From the NCBI GenBank assembly GCA_015231685.1, contig JADGBA010000033.1:1-11125 (forward strand): 11,125 nucleotides of DNA. The letters are read 5' to 3'. Every line of letters begins with the position of its first letter. The stretch's first letter is position 1. Both the position numbers and the translations under genes were made by a program. The notes beneath the pieces were generated by a model, which saw nothing but the letters and a program-made list of their open reading frames with translations, did not search any database and was not told the origin of the DNA. This document shows positions 1 to 8,900 of the stretch, in pieces. This DNA comes from Candidatus Omnitrophota bacterium (GTDB lineage: Bacteria > Omnitrophota > Gorgyraeia > 2-02-FULL-51-18 > JAGOUK01).

Positions 1-3000
1 CGGTCACAAAGGTGCCGGCGTAGATGCTTCCCGCGGGCCCTTTGGCAATACCTCCTGCGGCTCCCTCGGATCTGGGCAGTGTGGCTATCCAATTAAAAAC
101 GATGTCCTTCGCCAGTGCCGGGTTCCCGGAGAGAAGGCTGGAAAGCGCCACCCACGTGTTGGGCCCAAGTGTACGGTTGGATTCGATGCTCGGCCCGAAC
201 CGGGGTTCGCGCGCGTTATAAAAATTCTTAAGGCCCAGGGGCTTTCCGTCCGGACCCCGCTGAGAATTCCAGAGTTTCTGATAAGCCGCAAGCGTCATGT
301 CGCCGGAGGCGGTGTTCCCCTCAAGATAAAAAGCAATGGTCGCCACGCCGCCGTCATAAGTCGAGGCCTGATCGTTGAGATGCGTGTCCCCCGTCAGGTT
401 GTCATGAAGCGGATAGCTCTCGAGAAGCCCCGAGGCATAACGGGATTGATTGGCCACGAGCCATTCCCCGAACGACGTTTGGGAAACCGGCAGTGCGCTT
501 GTCACAAAGTTGAGAATATCCGCGACCGGCACGGTCACGATCTGACGGTGCAGCGTCTGGGTCCCCTGCCCGTCCGGGGTAAAGCGCAGAATCTCGAATC
601 GCAGAAGGGCGTTCTCGCGGGCGGCTTCGGGCATGAAATTCGGATCATTGATCACCTTGAGGACATTGCCGATATTGGCGTCGATCACAACGACACTGGA
701 GTTGCCGGGATTCGTGACTTTTGCCACATCCTCGACAGGAACCACATCCGAAATCTTTCCGATCGAGCTATCCGTCGTCGTCATGATGAGGTCCGTGGCC
801 ACCACCTTCGCGGGGGCGCTTTTGACGGAACTGACGAGCTTTATCTTCACCTCAACCGGAAAAGGCGTTCCGTCAGGCTGCTGCCGCATCGGAATATCCC
901 CAAAATGCAGCAAAAACTGATCCACACCCTCGTTGTTGAGATTCTGAAGATCCTGGAGATTCACATCGATGCTGTCCACGAGCGGATCCGGACTGCCCTT
1001 GAGCGTGACCGTGAACTGCACATAAATCTCGTCGCGAAGATCATCCATGTCAATCGAGGGGTCGTTCACTTTGGCTTGAGTGAGAATATCATTGAGCTGT
1101 TGTCCGATCGCGGTGTCGACCGAAATGTCCAGGGAATCGGAGGTGTCGTTGTGGTGCACGGTCACGGCGTCAGACGCAAACACGTCCGCGCCCGGAAGTA
1201 CCGTGCGGGTATGCGTCACGGTGAACGTTCCCAGAGAAATCGGATTGATCGTTCCGTCAGCAGGATTCACCGAGGCTGTGATATTCATCGCCCCCTTGTC
1301 CTTGAGGTTTGAGAGATTGAGAACCACATCCAGCTCTCCGTCACCGGCAAGCGCGACCAGAGGCTGCGAAAAAAGCACCGTACCGTCTTCAGCCTGGATC
1401 GACAACACACCCGCGGGGCTTAACGGCAACACCTCATCCCGGATCCATTCACGATCGATTTGCAAGAACGCGAATTCCGACTGGTCCTTCTTGGCGAAGA
1501 GAAGTTTGCCTGAGGCGCGTCCGTCTTCGAGCGTCGTGGCCGCCTGGTTCACGAACGACTGAGGAGCAAACCACCGGGTCTGGCTTTGCAGTGACGAGAG
1601 ACTGACAACCGCCTGTGTCGGGTCTTCGCTCGCATAATAAGCGGACGGGGCTTCCACTAGCTGGTCCGGCGGAAGAAGGTCTGCTGAAAATGCCGCCAGC
1701 CCGCCGGCATCAAGAGCCAGTCGTGGTTCCATCTCCTCGATCCCCCTCAAGCGCACCTCATTGTTCGCCGGACGAACATAAACGGGTATGGTGATTCCGA
1801 GGTTGTCCGTCCACCATCTGAGCGCGCCCAGCACCTTGTCCTGCCAGGTTTTGGGCGTCGGTTCGCGCTTCACAACCGGTTCGGGAACAAAGCGGCTCTT
1901 CGCGGCGAAGGTGGTGATCCTTCCGTCCGTTCCGATGGACGTGATCTGCGCCTGTTCAACCCCCTTTAATCCGCGTGAGCGGTCAAGGAAGAACGAAGCG
2001 GACGCGCCAACTTCCCCGGCAACATCGTAGTGCTCATTCATCGACGCGGGAAGCGGGCCGATCATTCCTTCAAACATGATTTCGGTTACGACACCGGCGG
2101 CAGACCAGACATCCGCCTCTTCGGTGGCCTTAAATTCTGTTATCAGTTTGCCGCTTCGGGGATCATTGAAGGCAGTCTTGACCCGGATTTCGCGTCTCCT
2201 GCCCTGAGGATTGGTGTACGTTCCGACCACGCGTTCGGTTTCACCATAGTCGCCGTCACGGGTGACTTTACCGGCCGCGTCGAGAACGATGCTGAGTCCC
2301 AACCGCGTGGGATGAAAACCAAACCAGCCATTGGAAAGCACCTCATACGCCGCGTCCGGGTTCATCGTGTACTGCCCGATCCGCACGTTATTCGGAGAAA
2401 AGTTCTGAACCTGCGCCCCGACGCCGTCGAGAAGGGGTTTGAGCTTGGTGGACTCGCCTTCGGCTTCGGCGCTTCGCCGATCCACCGCAAACTCGACGTT
2501 GCCGATCAGAAAAAGCTGCGTTCCTTCGCTGCGGACAATCCTCGCGTTGGTACGGGTCCGGTGCAATGCCCCCGGCTCCCTCTGTGCCCCGGCTATTGCG
2601 GCGGCTTCGTCCCGTGTCACCGCTTCGGACATGGCCCGAGTATCCGCGATAATGGCCGAGTTGTGGTTGTCGTCGATGCTCGAAAGGCTCAGGATCAGCT
2701 CACCCCTGGCAACATACACGCCGCGGACATGGGCTTTGAAGCCCTCGCCTTCATATACCGGAAGATCTTCCCCTTCCGCGGCTTTATAGAGAATGCTCCG
2801 GCCCAAATCGTCCTTGGGCGCGTTCGGGTCGGCGAGATAAGTCCTCCGTCCGTCGAGGCCCGTGATGTAGGCCGCGCGGGCGACGGTACGATCTTCGAAG
2901 GCAATGGTTTCTGTGCCGGGCATGAGGACCGGCAGTGTCGGAAGAGCCGTGACAGGGGTTTGGGAAATCCCGGCGCCGCTGGGCGTCACTCGTGATCCCG

Positions 3001-5407
3001 CAAGCGCCAGGGCAGCTTCGGGAATCGTCAGGACAACCCCGCGGTAGCCTTCTCCTCTTTTGCGTATGAGCATGGAACGCATCGCGATCTGCGCGCCTTC
3101 CGGAGAGAGAGAAACTTCTCCGGAGATGTCGTTCATGAAGCTCGCGGTGGCCACCGTGTTGGCTGTCGTGGCGGTCGAATCCTTCGCAAGAAGACGCTTC
3201 CGGGATTCCAGGGTCTCGGAGATTTCCTTGGTGGCGGAGGCCAGGTGCCGGTCGAGTTCGTCCTTTTGGTCTCCGTCCAGATTCCGGCCGCGGCGGATGC
3301 CTTTCTTTCTCAAATACTTGTCGAATGTGCTTTCCCACAGCGCGTTCCACTCGCCGGAGAAGATCGTGCTTGAAGACTTTCCGTCCCATTCCTCCATGAA
3401 GGCGGCTTTGGCCTCCTCGACAATGACGCGCAAATCCGTGTCGTTCTCTCCCGGGGCCGATGGGGTGACATCAAGAGGCGCGGGCCGTGAAAGGGGTGCC
3501 CTGATTCCGGATGCGCTGCCGGATGAGTTCATCTCATAAAGCTCGTATTCGTGAAGCGCCTCGTCCAAAGAAATCCGCTCAGAACGCACCCGCGGCGGGC
3601 CTTTGGGATCAAACGTGACCTCGAAGCGAAGTCCGCCGTCGGCCAGCGAACGCATCTGATTCATGACCTCGGGGTCATCCAGATTCAGCTTGAGCGTGTA
3701 GCCCTCCTTATTAAGTAAGGCGGCGTGCTCTTTGGCGTACTGCCGGCGGGCGTCCTCGAGCCTCGTCCCCTGCCGCATGGCCGCGGCGATTGTGAGGGCG
3801 ATGGTTTCCATCTGAGCCTCACGGCGGTACCGGGCGTCCAGAAAAGATCCCTTCTGCGTGATCACGGTCAGATAGGGGCGCTCCCCGTCCTTCTCCTCGT
3901 ACTTGGGCAAAAACACGATGTGGCTCACGCGTTTCTGGCGCATGAGTTCCGAGAGTCCTTCGGTGTGGAATCCGCCCGTCACGAGCGCGGCGACGCGGGT
4001 CTTCTTCTCGCGCATGCGCTTGAGGAGATTTCCCAGAAGAGCGTCGTTTCTTTTCTTGACCGCTTCGTAGAAGGCGTCGGCCGTGGGCATCACCTCGCCC
4101 AGAAGCTCGAGATTCGCGTCGTCCTTTGAAGAGATGCCGTGCCGAGAGCGCACTCCATCCAGGTATTCCCGCATGCTCTTGACCGAAAACGCTATTGCGT
4201 TTTCGCGATAGAAGCGCTCATCGGCACTGGACATCTTGGCTTCAAGAAACTTGGAGAGAATTCCCACCACGCGGCCGAAAGCGTCAAGCTCGCGTTCTTC
4301 GTCGCTCCTCAGAAGCGCGTCGCGCACGGCGTCTTCGACTTCGCCGATCTCCGCGAAGATTTCGATCATGTCGATGGATTCGTACAGAAGCGCGTATTCG
4401 GCGTAGAGGATGAAGTCGTTGAAGGCGCCGGGCGCGATCTTCTTGGACGCGGCCAGCGTCACGAGGTGCGAGAAGAAGATGCCGGGAGTGATCTTCCCGA
4501 CCTTGAAATCGAGCGCTTCGCGCGTGAGCGCTTCGGCTTCTTCGTCGGTGATGCGGGTTTTGAGCTCTTCGATGAGCGCCGCCCACTGGGCGTCGGCACG
4601 GCCGAAGTTGATTTCCTCCTCGAGATCCGCCGCCTTGGCGAGCTTGCCGAGATTCTCGAGGTGCCGGTAATTGACCGCTTTCTCGTGAATCACGCCTTCG
4701 AGGTATTTCCAGTATTCCGTGAATTTGAGGTCGCCCGCTTCGAAGGCCAGGCGGTTGTCGTTGAAGGTGAGAAGTCCGTCCGAGAAGAGCTTGCGCTCCA
4801 GCGTGCGGACGATCCTCGAGAGGCCTTCGAGTTCGGCGCGGATCTCGGGCTGCCGGGCCAACAGCGTCTGGTATTCGCGGATGTTTTCTCCGTAGAGTTC
4901 GGGGTCTTCCAGACCGTAGAGTTCCACGTCGGCGCCGGAGAGGACCTTGTAGAATTCAGCGGCGTTGATCTTGGTTTCGGCGAGAAGGGATTCGGCGACT
5001 TGGCCTCTCACCTCTTTGGACGGGAACGACTCGATGAGGGCGGTGTTGATTTTGCCGGCGGAGCCTTCAACACCGATCAGGCTCATGTCATACTGGCCGA
5101 CGAGCTCTTCGAAGATCTTGCAGATGGACTTCTGGGCGTCGATGGACGAGTGGGCGTCCTGGATGTTGATGATGGTCTCGCCGGAGTCGGACTTATACAT
5201 CGCGCGCTTCATCGCGACATCGTAGGGCATGTCGATCTGGTCGAGTTCCCCGTGGGTCTGTGTGGCGATCTTGGCCTGGGCGGGTTTCGCCCACGAGGAA
5301 ATGCCCCCTTGCGCAAAAACGACGTCCTGCCAGATAAAGCAGACCGTCGTCAGCAAGGCTACGGTTTTAATCAGATTCTTTATGATTGGACGTTCAAATG
5401 TAACCAT
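1..5407 (-). CDS. Giant secreted multidomain protein with EreA/ChaN/TraB-like N-terminal domain (3' end off the left edge)
   Basis: The frame is open for 1802 complete codons from ATG 5407 to the left edge with no stop. An in-frame TAA at 5414-5416 lies just upstream, so this ATG is the first possible start. Residues 1-32 form a Sec signal peptide. Residues about 75-500 hold IQDAH (82-86), IGVEG (111-115), YGLEDPELY (164-172) and VTGGFH (476-481). These resemble the paired conserved-His motifs of the erythromycin-esterase/ChaN/TraB/TIKI superfamily, whose members are often metal-dependent hydrolases; activity here is inferred. A Ser/Pro-rich linker follows near 625-655, then charged helical and beta-rich regions, a MEPRLALDA motif at 1226-1234, beta-sandwich-like sequence, and from about 1660 an (alpha/alpha)-barrel-like segment. 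No ideal Shine-Dalgarno is seen; a GAGG sits over 20 nt upstream. The amino-terminal module is paralogous to the gene on the right. Presence of a gene is near certain; the function is not known. Confidence 0.93.
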   Translation of the reverse strand, partial: MVTFERPIIKNLIKTVALLTTVCFIWQDVVFAQGGISSWAKPAQAKIATQTHGELDQIDMPYDVAMKRAMYKSDSGETIINIQDAHSSIDAQKSICKIFEELVGQYDMSLIGVEGSAGKINTALIESFPSKEVRGQVAESLLAETKINAAEFYKVLSGADVELYGLEDPELYGENIREYQTLLARQPEIRAELEGLSRIVRTLERKLFSDGLLTFNDNRLAFEAGDLKFTEYWKYLEGVIHEKAVNYRHLENLGKLAKAADLEEEINFGRADAQWAALIEELKTRITDEEAEALTREALDFKVGKITPGIFFSHLVTLAASKKIAPGAFNDFILYAEYALLYESIDMIEIFAEIGEVEDAVRDALLRSDEERELDAFGRVVGILSKFLEAKMSSADERFYRENAIAFSVKSMREYLDGVRSRHGISSKDDANLELLGEVMPTADAFYEAVKKRNDALLGNLLKRMREKKTRVAALVTGGFHTEGLSELMRQKRVSHIVFLPKYEEKDGERPYLTVITQKGSFLDARYRREAQMETIALTIAAAMRQGTRLEDARRQYAKEHAALLNKEGYTLKLNLDDPEVMNQMRSLADGGLRFEVTFDPKGPPRVRSERISLDEALHEYELYEMNSSGSASGIRAPLSRPAPLDVTPSAPGENDTDLRVIVEEAKAAFMEEWDGKSSSTIFSGEWNALWESTFDKYLRKKGIRRGRNLDGDQKDELDRHLASATKEISETLESRKRLLAKDSTATTANTVATASFMNDISGEVSLSPEGAQIAMRSMLIRKRGEGYRGVVLTIPEAALALAGSRVTPSGAGISQTPVTALPTLPVLMPGTETIAFEDRTVARAAYITGLDGRRTYLADPNAPKDDLGRSILYKAAEGEDLPVYEGEGFKAHVRGVYVARGELILSLSSIDDNHNSAIIADTRAMSEAVTRDEAAAIAGAQREPGALHRTRTNARIVRSEGTQLFLIGNVEFAVDRRSAEAEGESTKLKPLLDGVGAQVQNFSPNNVRIGQYTMNPDAAYEVLSNGWFGFHPTRLGLSIVLDAAGKVTRDGDYGETERVVGTYTNPQGRRREIRVKTAFNDPRSGKLITEFKATEEADVWSAAGVVTEIMFEGMIGPLPASMNEHYDVAGEVGASASFFLDRSRGLKGVEQAQITSIGTDGRITTFAAKSRFVPEPVVKREPTPKTWQDKVLGALRWWTDNLGITIPVYVRPANNEVRLRGIEEMEPRLALDAGGLAAFSADLLPPDQLVEAPSAYYASEDPTQAVVSLSSLQSQTRWFAPQSFVNQAATTLEDGRASGKLLFAKKDQSEFAFLQIDREWIRDEVLPLSPAGVLSIQAEDGTVLFSQPLVALAGDGELDVVLNLSNLKDKGAMNITASVNPADGTINPISLGTFTVTHTRTVLPGADVFASDAVTVHHNDTSDSLDISVDTAIGQQLNDILTQAKVNDPSIDMDDLRDEIYVQFTVTLKGSPDPLVDSIDVNLQDLQNLNNEGVDQFLLHFGDIPMRQQPDGTPFPVEVKIKLVSSVKSAPAKVVATDLIMTTTDSSIGKISDVVPVEDVAKVTNPGNSSVVVIDANIGNVLKVINDPNFMPEAARENALLRFEILRFTPDGQGTQTLHRQIVTVPVADILNFVTSALPVSQTSFGEWLVANQSRYASGLLESYPLHDNLTGDTHLNDQASTYDGGVATIAFYLEGNTASGDMTLAAYQKLWNSQRGPDGKPLGLKNFYNAREPRFGPSIESNRTLGPNTWVALSSLLSGNPALAKDIVFNWIATLPRSEGAAGGIAKGPAGSIYAGTFVT
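2..430 (-). other. (alpha/alpha)6-toroid-like domain, truncated by the window edge
   Basis: The last 140 or so residues in the window include SYPLHDNLTGD, a TYDGGVATIAFYLEGN helix-like segment (T1683 onward), a FYNAREPRFGPSIESN stretch and LGPNTWVALSSLLSGNP. The order 'TYD-helix with small residues, G/N-rich turn, GPNxWxAL helix' recalls the paired helices of (alpha/alpha)6 barrels such as glucoamylase-like or other glycoside-hydrolase-like domains. Catalytic residues cannot be judged because the domain runs off the left edge. The fold assignment is inference. Confidence 0.4.
1706..1732 (-). other. LEPR-xLL-like motif (MEPRLALDA) inside the giant protein
   Basis: Residues 1226-1234 read MEPRLALDA and are followed by GGLAAFSADLL. 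This resembles the short LEPR-xLL-type motif (LEPRxLLDA) found in many very large bacterial surface proteins. There it usually marks the start of the exposed beta-rich part. Here it lies deep inside the protein, between a Trp-rich stretch (RWWTDN) and beta-sandwich-like sequence, which suggests that an adhesin-like unit was fused behind the N-terminal enzyme-like domain. The match is by eye and imperfect (M for L, A for L). Confidence 0.45.
5312..5407 (-). other. Sec signal peptide of the giant protein
   Basis: The first 32 residues have a basic start (R6, K10, K14), a hydrophobic core (TVALLTTVCFIW, about 15-26) and a VFA-Q junction suited to signal peptidase I cleavage after A32. A lipobox is not convincing: C23 is preceded by TTV, not by a small-residue pair. 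The protein is therefore predicted to leave the cytoplasm as a soluble or surface protein. Confidence 0.8.
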
Positions 5408-5440
5408 AAATTTTTAGTCTGATGTGACCTCAAATTTAAC

Positions 5441-5599
5441 TTATTGGAATTTTGTAATAACTCCGCCAAAGAAAAACGTCATAAATATGCACCCAAACCA
5501 ATACAGCCAGACCGCCTTAACCTCCTTATATAAGGAAGGCGTGCTTACAGCACGTCGACAAAAGCAAATATGCGGAACTCTTTTGATATTTTGAATCAT
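5441..5599 (-). CDS. Possible 52-aa single-pass membrane peptide
   Basis: An ATG at 5599 opens 52 codons ending in TAA at 5441-5443. The peptide starts MIQNIKRVPHICFCRR. After a basic stretch it has one strongly hydrophobic aromatic segment, AVWLYWFGCIFMTFFFGGV (about residues 29-47), ending in TKFQ. That is the layout of a one-span membrane miniprotein with a positive N-terminal side. It lies about 45 nt downstream of the candidate promoter and just upstream of the giant gene. Against it: no good Shine-Dalgarno before the ATG, the strand is T-rich (which makes hydrophobic frames cheap), and the frame contains two RNA-hairpin-like elements. It could instead be untranslated leader RNA. I do not recognise a family. 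Confidence 0.22.
   Translation of the reverse strand: MIQNIKRVPHICFCRRAVSTPSLYKEVKAVWLYWFGCIFMTFFFGGVITKFQ
5522..5536 (-). promoter_or_regulatory. Palindrome TCCTTATATAAGGA overlapping an AGGAGG
   Basis: A perfect 14-nt palindrome occupies 5523-5536. Its downstream arm on the minus strand continues as AAGGAGG (to 5522), a consensus Shine-Dalgarno core. If transcribed, the stem would hide this ribosome-binding sequence. No ATG or GTG sits at the usual distance behind it: the first in-frame ATG of the 52-codon frame is about 39 nt on, and the giant gene's ATG is over 110 nt on. It may instead be a dyad operator read as DNA. Confidence 0.35.
5540..5554 (-). promoter_or_regulatory. Compact hairpin in the putative leader
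   Basis: CGTGCT and AGCACG form a perfect 6-bp stem around a 3-nt loop (cgtgct-tac-agcacg on the plus strand). It lies 3 bp from the palindrome at 5523-5536, so the two could stack as adjacent RNA stems in the leader of the giant gene. There is no T-run after it in the direction of transcription, so it is not a terminator. Confidence 0.35.
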
Positions 5600-5643
5600 G
5601 TGTTTTTTAGCCGATCCCAGTCATAATCATGTTTATACTCTTG

Positions 5644-5672
5644 AGTCTACCCGATAAGGTTTCTAATATCAA
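5644..5672 (-). promoter_or_regulatory. Candidate sigma70-type promoter for the giant gene
   Basis: On the minus strand TTGATA (5667-5672; 5 of 6 to TTGACA) is followed after exactly 17 nt by TAGACT (5644-5649; 4 of 6 to TATAAT) in AT-rich DNA. Transcription would begin near 5637, giving a leader of roughly 230 nt before the ATG at 5407. In a tract this AT-rich, chance matches are common. Confidence 0.3.
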
Positions 5673-5803
5673 TGTATATGAAAAGATTTTAATATATATA
5701 GATCGAACTATCTTTAACCATTTAAGCTGTGAATTATTACCCATTAATACGTTAGTAATTTATATATTCTGATTAATTGCGCTGATGGGTTAAATCTTAA
5801 ATC

Positions 5804-5871
5804 AAAAAAAGCCTTTTCCAGAACACAAACCGACCTGCGGTCAAAAACAATCGTTTGAACCCGAAGCCGGG
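5804..5871 (-). terminator. Weak terminator-like hairpins downstream of the right-hand gene
   Basis: Reading leftwards after the stop at 5950, a CCCG-GCTT-CGGG hairpin (5860-5871) is followed by a stretch ending in T5. A GACC-GCA-GGTC hairpin (5832-5842) follows, and then a T7 run at 5804-5810 that is preceded by AAAAGGC. Stems are only 4 bp and the U-runs are not directly adjacent, so intrinsic termination is only possible, not clear. Confidence 0.22.
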
Positions 5872-5916
5872 CATAACATCCTGGGACGTTACAACGGCAG
5901 GACAGTACGATGCGCG

Positions 5917-5940
5917 GGAATTCCGAAGGCGGAATATTCC
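5917..5940 (-). other. Bulged hairpin beside the stop codon
   Basis: Nine nucleotides after the TAG at 5950-5952, GGAAT + TCCG on one side pairs with CGGA + ATTCC on the other. This gives a 9-bp stem with a 2-nt bulge and a CCTT loop. No T-tract follows, so it may protect the mRNA 3' end or act as part of a composite terminator. Confidence 0.3.
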
Positions 5941-5949
5941 AACCCCCGC

Positions 5950-8900
5950 CTAAACTGCTGTCTCGACCGCAAAAATCATGCTTCGTATCATCTGGACCAT
6001 GTTCCCGATGTCCATCCGGTAAATCGGCTTGAAGGATTCGCCGAAGGTGTAGAGAGTCTGTCCGAGCACCTTTTGGTGCAGCTCTGCCTTGGTGCTGACC
6101 GGAGTGCTCTGCCGCTCCCGGATTGCCTCAAAAACATCGTCATGCAAATCCTCAGAAAGCGTTTCCTCGATCAGCTGCCGGCCGCCCCGGGTCACATCAT
6201 GCAGGTAGGCCGCCGCCAGACCGATGTTCCTGTACAAATCCAAAACCGTTCGGCCGTCGCTGCGCTGAACCGCAAAATTGGCGGCGCCCGGTTCCAGTTG
6301 ACTCAAATCGGGCGCCTCTGAACGGTCGAGCACCAAAAAATTAACCTTGAGGCCGCCTTCCTGCGCAGCCTCCCCGGCAGACACAAACACAAACGGAAGA
6401 CCCAAAAGATCTTGAAGCTCTTTTTGGACCGACGGACTCTTTACCGACGCGAGCCTCTCCCTGTCAGCGGCCGTCACCACAAACCGATGATTGCGGCCCC
6501 ACTGTGAAGCCTTCACCCGCTTAAGAACCACCGCGCGAAGCCGCAGACTCAAGGCCAGAGCTTCTTCGTCCGAGGTATCCAGATCCGCGAGAGGAATCTT
6601 TGCGCTGATATTCAACGGCGCCCGGTTCTGATGCAGGCGATCGATAGCCGTGAGCGATTTTTGGACCTCCAGACGGCTCCGAAGCACATGATCCACGCCG
6701 GGTTCATTGATCGCCGTTTGGGTTTGATTTCTCCGCAGACGGCGGAGAACTTCACGCGGATTCATGCGTGCAATCTCCGTGGCGCCGATGTTGAGGAGCT
6801 GTTCCTCCCCTTGCCGCCTCAGACTGACAACGGACAAATATTGAGGATCCGCCGACCACAGAACCGGCATCTGACCTTCTGACAACCTCAGACCGTTGGC
6901 TCCGACCATAAATTGAACCAACTGTCCGGTTTGTCCGGGATCCGGAAGATAGTTATCCGAAGCCGGTGAATCCAAAGCCAAAGACAGGGACATGCGCGAA
7001 CCGGCAAAATTGGTTTCAAAAAGAGCATCTTCCAGAAACTTCTTCAGATTCGGTGAGGAAATATCCCAAGAAATCATGCTGGGCACAACCGATGGAGGCG
7101 CTGAAGATCCCGGGGCTTGAATGATTTGAAAATCCCCCAAAGTCACCCGTCCTGCCTCCTCAGGTTCTTTGGCCGGCAAATCCGGAGTGTTTAGAATAAC
7201 TCTGTATGTGACTTGAACTTTTTCCGTATGCCGGCTATCGAGCTGAAGCAAAACCATGCGCTCCGCCCCGCCGTCATCCTTCCACAAGTCTTCAAGCTGG
7301 ACCGACTCGGCCAAAGCACTGATCTCAACCGTATCTTCGGAGGAACTCATCAACCATTCGTCTGCATCAAGAAAATGCCCCAAACGCGCTCCTTTGTTGG
7401 ACGCGTCATAATCATCAATACTCCGCTGGAGCAACTCAACCGCTTCCCGGTCAATCGATAAGGCCATGTTCCAGTTATGATCGTTATACAACATCTTTCG
7501 AATACTCAGACGAACTTCCGAATCAGTCTGGACATAAGGAATCAAAGCTCTGAGGGCCGCATGCTCGATGTGGTTAAAGTCAAAAGGCTCAAGCTCATTC
7601 AGCACTTCGAACAGCATTCTTCTCCAGGCTGAAGATTTGGAGGTTAATTTGTTCAAAAACTGCTCAAGGAGTCCGTGCAGCTCAGGATCATCAAATTGTG
7701 AGTTGTTCCCGATCCTGTGAAGGAGCGCCCTCAGTTCATACTTGATGAGTTCTTCGTGGTCCTCCGCGAGGTACAAAATCGACTGCATTTCCAGCTGAAT
7801 CCCATACAGTCGGACTTCTCTTTGATTAATACTGAAGGCTTTGAGGGTATCGCTCAACTTGGCAGAGCGCGTATTCGGCGATGTGCCAGCTGAAGAATTA
7901 TTAATCGGCTCTGCCGCAGCACGTGTGTTTTCCGGTTCTTGCACAGAAGCTTCTGCATCGGGCTCATCTCCGGTATCTTTTAGCAGTTCTTCCAAGAGTT
8001 CCGTAAAAAATTGCTTCAAAAGGGCGGCCCGTTCTCCGTCTTCATCACGAATGCGCGCGTCACCACCCTCCAAAAGTTTCAGAGCCCCACGAACGGGGTC
8101 GAGCGCATCCTCACCCATGGATTTCAACATCATCCGAAGAGTGTGATTGCGATGAGCCCCTTCGTCAGAGTTCGTTTTCAAAATAAAGGCGGTAAGATAA
8201 AGCGCCGTTTGTTCAGGATATTCGTAAAGAAACTCCACGATCCGCCGGTATTGCGGCTCTTCAGGACGATGGAGTTCAAGGAACGCCTCAAGAAGGATCG
8301 GAATCAAAATATCGGGCCTTTTCTGGCCGAACCGTCTCAGACGGCGCTGACTCCGCAGCCTCCAAACCGGTCGCTGCAGAAGACGAATTTGCCTCTTTAA
8401 TGGCCGCCACTGGTCAATACTCAGCATACCCTCCAGAAAAATCATTGCCTTTTTAAGCGGCCAAGAAGGGTCGGCCGCCGGACTCATGCGGGAACCGGTA
8501 CGCGGGTCAACGTTACCGGAAGATCCGGGCATCCGGCGCGGAACCGATATGCCCTGGTTCAAGTAAACATCAATTGTTTGGATAGCGTCCGAGACCTCCT
8601 TCGGCGCGTCGCCGGAAGCCACGAGCGCTTCAAGGCGAGCACGAAGAAAGAGGTACATCGGATGCTCCACAACATCGGCCACATGCTTCTGGATGATGCG
8701 GCTCAACGTCAGACCGATCCCATACTTATTGACGGGATCAGCGTCACTCAGCAATAGCTCCAGCACCCCCGGCCCCATGCTCGCCAAAACAGCGGAAGCC
8801 TCATCCCGCAATCGCTTCTGATATTCGATGGTCGATTTTCCAAAAATGTCAGAGGGCTCCCCTATCCACTCCCGAAGATGTTCGGCAAACAGAAACCTGA

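Larger units (their letters stand above)
5408..5949. other. AT-rich intergenic spacer between the two giant genes
   Basis: This stretch of about 540 bp is visibly richer in A+T than either flanking gene, most strongly at 5580-5810, and carries no long reading frame. Read on the minus strand it contains, in order: a hairpin beside the upstream stop codon, small GC hairpins and a T7 run, a possible promoter, a 52-codon frame, a 6-bp hairpin, and a 14-nt palindrome overlapping AGGAGG. It most likely holds the end of the right-hand transcript and the promoter and long leader of the giant gene. I see no tRNA, recognised riboswitch or mobile element in it. Confidence 0.7.

Noticed and set aside
380..1312. 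A 310-codon plus-strand frame, and the similar one at 2030-2995
   Set aside because: Both are antisense to the uninterrupted minus-strand frame and give Arg/His-rich translations typical of shadows.
2784..3389. A 201-codon minus-strand frame
   Set aside because: It is out of register with the giant frame, which stays open through the same bases; its product is Arg/His/Pro-rich and lacks a domain.
4139..5422. A 427-codon plus-strand frame
   Set aside because: It lies wholly opposite the start of the giant minus-strand gene, whose product has a signal peptide and conserved motifs matched by a paralogue. The plus-strand translation is rich in Glu, Phe and Arg, with no recognisable domain; GC-biased third positions on the coding strand remove antisense stops.
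5739..5790. ACCCAT / ATGGGT inverted repeat
   Set aside because: It has only 6 bp of pairing across a 40-nt AT-rich loop, which is expected by chance in this spacer.
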